Part shown: positions 59,801-64,000 of the stretch, in pieces
Layout of the letters: each line of letters begins with the position of its first letter
Position numbering within the stretch: position 1 is the stretch's first letter
Assembly (NCBI GenBank): GCA_030374765.1
Contig: JARGXX010000100.1
Coordinates: 1,612,001-1,676,000 of the forward strand
Length of the DNA: 64,000 nucleotides
Direction: 5' to 3'
From: Agarophyton chilense
Taxonomy: Eukaryota > Rhodophyta > Florideophyceae > Gracilariales > Gracilariaceae
The notes under the pieces: generated by a model
What the model saw: the letters and a program-made list of their open reading frames with translations, nothing else
Told to the model about the DNA's origin: nothing
Database searches by the model: none
Made by a program: the position numbers and the translations under genes

Positions 59801-61652
59801 GAAGAATCGCGTGAAGCTTTACAGGAAGCGGAAACCGATGACGTTATTCCAGGCGAAAACGGCTTTACAATACGTCCGTATCGACATCCTAGTGGAATTG
59901 ATTCGCTCAAGGCGAGGTTATCGCTACCTATTGGTAATCACCGACCGCTTCTCGAAGCTAGTGTGGACTGTGCCGCTGAAGCGGATAACCGCAGCCGTAA
60001 TCGCACAGGCGTTTATCAAACACTGAGTATTTGTATACGGACCACCAGAAGTTCTGTTATCAGATATTGGGAAGCAATTCGTTGCGAAGTTCTTTTAGAA
60101 TGTTTGTCGCATTATGGGCATTCGAAACGTGTTTACCACGACCTATCATCTGCAATGCAACGGTCAGGTGGAGCGTTTCAACCGCACGCTGATAGCAGCA
60201 TTAAGACACTACATCGCGGACCACCCGAAAGAATGGGACATGTTTACAGATACTCTGTGTTACGCGTACAATACGCAAGTGCATACCTCTACAAAGGCGG
60301 CACCGTTCGACCTCGTGCTCTCACGTAACCCTCCGGCTTTACCGGTTGCGCTCGACGCCGAGACCGAATTGGACGCGCCGACCCCGGCTAAGTACCATCT
60401 GAAACGGAGGAATGACCTGAAGGCCAGAGCGGAAGAAGCCGCTAAAGAGTTATCAAAGACGCAAGCTCGCTATAAGCGAAACTATGACGCCAGAAGGCAA
60501 AGAGGAAATCCGGCAATCCGAGTAGGAGGTCACGTCTTCGTGCGAGCTGAATGACCGGACAAACAGGAAGAATCTCGTCATAAGTTGTTGCCGATAGCGG
60601 CTGGACCCTTCAAAGTGGTGGACCTTGATGAAGACACAGTGGTCATCAAGACAGGTGAGGACGTTGAACGTGTATCGCGCGATCGCGTTGAAGTCGCGCC
60701 TGACCCGCAAGTGGAAGTCTAGGTATCTGGTAGAACTAAGGATGCAAGTGCGACGGAACGTCAAGGCAAAAGCCCAAGTGACTCTGGGGAGAGTGAACCG
60801 CCACCAATGGCTCGAGCGGAGGAGAAAACTACTGATCTCCCACCGCCGGCGGTTGCGTACGCCAATCACGGACAGCTTCCGAAGTATCGGGATATGCCCC
60901 GTGGCACGCGCACACCCGTAAGTACAGAAATGGAACCTGAAAGCAGGAAAGATGTTTTGGACTTTGGCCCCTAGGACTTGGAAACGAGTGCACGCGAAAA
61001 CCCGCCGTTGCCGCTTCAGGCTGAACCGTGAGGTGAAGCGCCACTCGCTGTTCCGCCGATACCGGCTCCCATCCCTCGTGGGCAGGAAGAAGAAGAGGTA
61101 TCGCCTCCTGTCGTGGTGCAAGCACCATCGTCCACCGAACAGCGGTCAGAATCGGATAAACCGAAGGAAGTTCATCCAAGAATGGAATTGAGAAGTAGCA
61201 AGAAGTACGCTTCTATGGAGTGCGGAAAACAGGATAGCTCTTTATCTGAGAAAGGTTCTCAAGGAATGAGTACACTGCCCCTGCGGGCAGAACGACATTT
61301 AGTCGACGAGCGAACGCTTAGCGACGCTGAGACTGCTCACACAGAGACGCTTGGGTCAGCCCTAAGGCATTTCAAACCTGTTAACAGGAGTCTCGCGCCA
61401 ACAGCGAAAGCATTGGGAAACGCCCAGGAATATGTTATGGATCGCATATGTGAACATGGCGAGCATAAAAATACCAGCGAATTACTGTATCGAGTCCGTT
61501 GGTACGGTTTTCCTCCGGAAGCTGATACGTGGGAACCTATAGCTCATATCCCCCGTTCGCAACTCGTGCGATATCATCGACGCATGCGAGTACCACTCCC
61601 AAGGGAGATCGACTCCTCGATAGTCGGGCTCATGGGCACATCCCATTTCTAA
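56802..61652 (+). pseudogene. Gypsy-E pol: protease, RT, RNase H, integrase, chromodomain; nine nonsense codons, no frameshift
   Basis: The pol frame is -1 relative to gag and is open from 56802. Protease LDTGAGPNF (DTG at 57141-57149). RT with FTTLDAHSGYW and YLDD (58512-58523). RNase H with SVDTDSSEY, SEKECLAV and NTDHSSLRW. Integrase zinc region around 59665-59815 and D-D-E in IDILVEL, LLSDIGKQF and NGQVERF. Chromodomain at about 61431-61580 with the aromatic residues of YVMDRI, VRWYG and DTWEP; such domains steer chromoviruses to heterochromatin. Stops: 57045, 58281, 58737, 60024, 60096, 60552, 60720, 60972 and 61029 (first bases). All lie in one frame from 56802 to 61652. Between integrase and chromodomain lies a Pro/Glu-rich linker. 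Confidence 0.9.
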
Positions 61653-61953
61653 GTATGGACTACAAAGGTAGTAAAAACTCGAAAAGCGAGAAGAAAACAA
61701 GAAGTCATGTGGAAGAAACGTGAAAACACGCAAGCACAGGGCATTTACTGAAAATCACCTTGGACAAACTCGAGAAGCGAGAAGAAGGATTGAAGAACTC
61801 GAGAAGCGAGAAGAAGAAGTTAGGAATTCGAGAAGCGAGAAGAGATGAAGACTAGAAGATAAGAAGGGAACGTGAAGACACGAAGTCACCGGAGTTTTAT
61901 TGGTATCAAGATACCACCGCAAGGGTGTTGACTCGGAGTCTTTTCTAGGAACA
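61653..61953 (+). repeat. Spacer with four copies of a small hairpin motif
   Basis: After the pol stop the motif CTCGAGAAGCGAGAAG or a near copy occurs at about 61678, 61769, 61798 and 61827. Each can fold as CTCG-AGAAG-CGAG. The rest of the spacer is purine rich (GAAG, CGTGAAGACACG). It lies just past the 3' end of the antisense frame. No gene is seen. Confidence 0.6.
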
Positions 61954-63637
61954 TCAAAGAGACGTGCGAGCACGCAGGTTCGCAAGAAGCTGTGCGCAAT
62001 CACCCTCAACTTGGTCCACGGGAAAGCCCGCGTCTAAGAGGAACTGCCTCTGCGGATCCAAGCCTGGATCTTCGACCGGCACTGCATTAGTTTGTTGGGT
62101 AAACCCATGACAGTACTCTTGAGCAACTCCCGCCGCTGCGGATGGATCGACGGAAGTGGCTACGCCTGCCAGCTCTGGCTCGTCCTCGTAACCGAGTTCA
62201 GCCTTAGCTCCCGGCGCTTCCTCATACGGTTCCTCTCTGTTCTCGGATGGAGTAGCATCGTACACGTATCCAGTAAGCTGGTTCGGTGGCATGTCACGCG
62301 GGTTCTCCCGAAGAAAGCGAGCCTGCTCGAAGGTCATCAACTGGCGCGTCCAGGGTTCGTACCAAACGAAATCTCCAGCACTTGCTGTTCGTCCAGGAGA
62401 ATGGTCGTCGTGTCTTGCACGGGTTCCGCGAGCGGATTGATCAGCGGGCACTCCAGACCAATCGACACTGTCGATCAAATCTACAAGATAGAGGATGTCG
62501 GCATGGTTCGCACGGGATCCCAGGACAAGGGAAAGATCGAGTTCTCTCGCATAATTTCGCGCTGTTGGCGAAATGTACCAAACTCTTAAAGGTATCATAA
62601 GCATCGAACAGGAGAAACACGGCCATCTTGGCGATAAACTCGGTATATACCACCGTCCAATATTCCGAGAACGGGTCGTTAACCAACGCGGACCCGATGT
62701 AGGAGATCGCCGGTGGGAGCTCCACAGGGCAACGACGAGGACTCTCGATCGCCGCCCAATGCTCCGGAATACCGATATAGCGCCCTAAGCGCGCGTTCCG
62801 CCGGACGCGGTCAATCTCGATCATTTGATACGGCACAAAATAGCCTAAACTTGATCGAGTACGACGTTCCCAACGGGAATAATCCCAATAGGGAATGTCA
62901 CGCTTTCGAATGAAGTGGAACTCCGCACGGAGAAGAGGTTGCTGAAAGCAGAGAGCTGCATCACGCACACCGCGCACACCGCGCCAACTGCTAAAATCGA
63001 CTTCAACGAGTGTCTCGATATACGAGTAACCTTCACCGTCGGTACGGGCTTTCCAGGTATCTAGTTCCCAGTCCTGCGGGAGGAGAACCGTACTGATGAA
63101 TCGGTAAAGACGCTGGTAAATCAGCTTGGTGAACCACGTACGGGCTTCGGATAAGGTTTCCGTTGAATATTGCGCAATCGCGTTGTCTGGCAAAGCAATA
63201 TGGCTCGCCCAGTCGTCGCTATAAATCGCGTGTTCCGGAATACCGTCAGGGAAGTACCCACTGTGTACATACTGTTGTATCAACGCGTCATCGCGGATAG
63301 CAACTGGATCAAACCAGGGCACTTGCGCGAAAAGTTCACCGTTCTCGAGAGGATCTCGTCCATAGAAATCCGCGGGGTGCGGGTAGCTCCGCTGAGCACG
63401 ACGAGAAGGAGTTCGAATCACACCCGCAGAGGCGACGTAAGCCGCGTTCGGCATCGGAGCCACGGTTGGCTGAGGAAACGGTACCGACCGGAATCCGGTG
63501 TACGGTGTGGGGAACGAACGATATGGACCGAGTTGAGCAGTAGGATGCGACGCATAACCAGCAGTGTTGGACGGAGCCCCAGAAGGCACATCCTCAGAGT
63601 AGGGCAGAAACGGGTTGGACCCGGCGTTCGGATTCAT
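61954..63637 (-). pseudogene. Antisense reading frame of Gypsy-E, about 560 codons, function unknown
   Basis: The minus-strand frame starts at ATG 63635-63637 (MNPNAGSNPFLPYSED) and stays open to 62441. Its sense appears to switch frame near 62580-62590, after FLLFDAYDTF, into a second open frame that runs to 61954 (VWYISPTARNYARELDL onwards). One indel therefore probably separates two halves of a protein of about 560 residues. Residues 1-90 are Pro/Ser/Tyr rich and probably disordered. About 100-350 look folded and are rich in Trp, Tyr and Arg (WFTKLIYQRLYRF, RKRDIPYWDYSRWERR, VPYQMIEIDRVRRNARLG). The second half ends acidic. I see no signal peptide, transmembrane segment or known motif. It lies wholly between the chromodomain and the polypurine tract, opposite to gag-pol. 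Extra antisense frames at this place are known in some plant Ty3/gypsy (Tat-lineage) elements. I do not recognise this protein. Confidence 0.6.
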
Positions 63638-63806
63638 CGCGGGAGATCGAGCTGAAAAGCGGTGAGTAACAGAATGCTGTTGAGAACTGTAAGCGTTGGT
63701 TGGGCGGCGAGGATCTCGTGATGACGATGAGTACCCGGAACACCGGTCCGACTGCGTATAAACGCTTCTTGCGTCCCCTATGGTTCGCGCTTAAGGAGGG
63801 GGGTTA
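63638..63806. other. Region between the antisense frame and the 3' LTR, with polypurine tract
   Basis: AAGGAGGGGGGT at 63793-63804 is the plus-strand polypurine tract, two bases before the LTR start. The remaining 150 bases or so would contain the promoter or leader of the antisense frame if it is transcribed; I see no clear TATA box. Confidence 0.65.
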
Positions 63807-63837
63807 TGTAGTATTCTACTATGTCGGGGAATCCGAT
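63807..63837 (+). repeat. Start of the Gypsy-E 3' LTR
   Basis: TGTAGTATTCTACTATG and the following bases up to CCGAT agree with 53798-53828 with one substitution. Beyond this the sequence no longer matches the 5' LTR. Confidence 0.75.
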
Positions 63838-64000
63838 CTTAACAAATTTTATTTCTTCAGACCGGTGCTTATATTATAGCTGATTATAATAGTTTACTGC
63901 GTTTGGTGAGCATATATGCGTCGCTTTTGGGATCGGATGTCACTATTGTCTTTGTTTCAGTCGTGTGTCATCTTCTTCGTACCCTTACGTACTACTTTGT
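63838..64000. other. AT-richer sequence of unknown nature at the right edge
   Basis: It has no similarity to the 5' LTR of Gypsy-E or to other parts of the window that I can see. It contains TTATATTATAGCTGATTATA-type AT-rich sequence. It could be another inserted element, flanking DNA after a deletion, or a diverged LTR. Confidence 0.4.

Larger units (their letters stand above)
53798..64000 (+). mobile_element. Gypsy-E: Ty3/gypsy chromovirus with an extra antisense gene, degenerate
   Basis: 5' LTR 53798-54463, gag 54679-56832, pol with C-terminal chromodomain 56802-61652, repeat-bearing spacer, antisense frame 61954-63637, polypurine tract, start of 3' LTR at 63807. The order protease-RT-RNase H-integrase is the gypsy order. 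It inserted into the C-terminus of the Harbinger relic. It carries several nonsense codons in gag and pol and is not autonomous. Confidence 0.9.

Noticed and set aside
56802..61652. Stop codon reassignment or programmed readthrough as explanation of the many stops in Gypsy-E pol
   Set aside because: All three stop codons occur, at positions where relatives have Trp, Glu or Lys, and intact C1 uses TGA as a normal stop. Decay is simpler.
61113..61652. A separate chromodomain gene
   Set aside because: It is in the same frame as pol and continuous with it apart from nonsense codons, so it is the C-terminus of the integrase part.
61653..61860. CRISPR-like short repeats
   Set aside because: Four irregularly spaced 13-base motifs inside a eukaryotic retrotransposon, without unique spacers of constant length or cas genes.

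Overview
The window is nuclear DNA of a eukaryote and consists almost wholly of LTR retrotransposons inserted into one another. I found no complete host gene, no rRNA and no tRNA gene. The organism cannot be named from sequence alone. The mix of Ty1/copia elements primed by half of the initiator tRNA-Met, a chromodomain Ty3/gypsy element and a PIF/Harbinger relic fits a repeat-rich protist-type genome. A red alga or an oomycete are my two guesses, at low confidence.

Families (names are mine). Copia-A: LTRs of about 688 bp, TGTTGG...CCAACA; copies A0 to A6 plus solo or partial LTRs. Copia-B: one truncated copy. Copia-C: LTRs of 673 bp, TGTTGAGG...TTGTGA; copies C1 to C4. Copia-D: a divergent relative of C. 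Gypsy-E: a chromovirus with an extra antisense gene. One PIF/Harbinger relic.

Layout. 1-7297: the leader of a Copia-A element that continues to the left, then A1 (minus strand), the two sharing the LTR at 669-1357. 7298-9709: a C2H2 zinc-finger reading frame followed by truncated Copia-B (plus). 9710-18380: A2 (minus), split by C1 (11618-18172). C1 is complete, with LTRs identical by eye, an unbroken 1433-codon gag-pol and a CCATG target-site duplication. 18381-20203: the 5' part of C2 (plus). 20204-26805: A3 (minus), nearly intact, with one nonsense codon. 26806-32001: C3 (minus). 32002-37685: A4 (minus) between two partial Copia-A LTRs. 37686-43997: C4 (plus). 43998-46728: 3' half of A5 (plus). 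46729-49347: 5' part of A6 (minus). 49348-52695: 3' half of Copia-D. 52738-53797: PIF/Harbinger relic. 53798 to the right edge: Gypsy-E.

How it fits together. Most junctions lie exactly at an LTR end, so this is a nest of insertions. On the left (B, A2, C2, A3, C3) each element shows only its left flank. On the right (partial LTR, A4, partial LTR, C4, A5, A6, D) each shows only its right flank. The two open half-nests meet at about 32001/32002, at a point that is not an LTR end, which suggests a large deletion, a recombination or an assembly join. Copia-A and Copia-C have very different proteins but share a PBS, a leader module of about 222 bp and a U3 block of 125 bp. The most unusual coding feature is the antisense reading frame of about 560 codons (61954-63637, minus, one frameshift) between the chromodomain and the 3' LTR of Gypsy-E.
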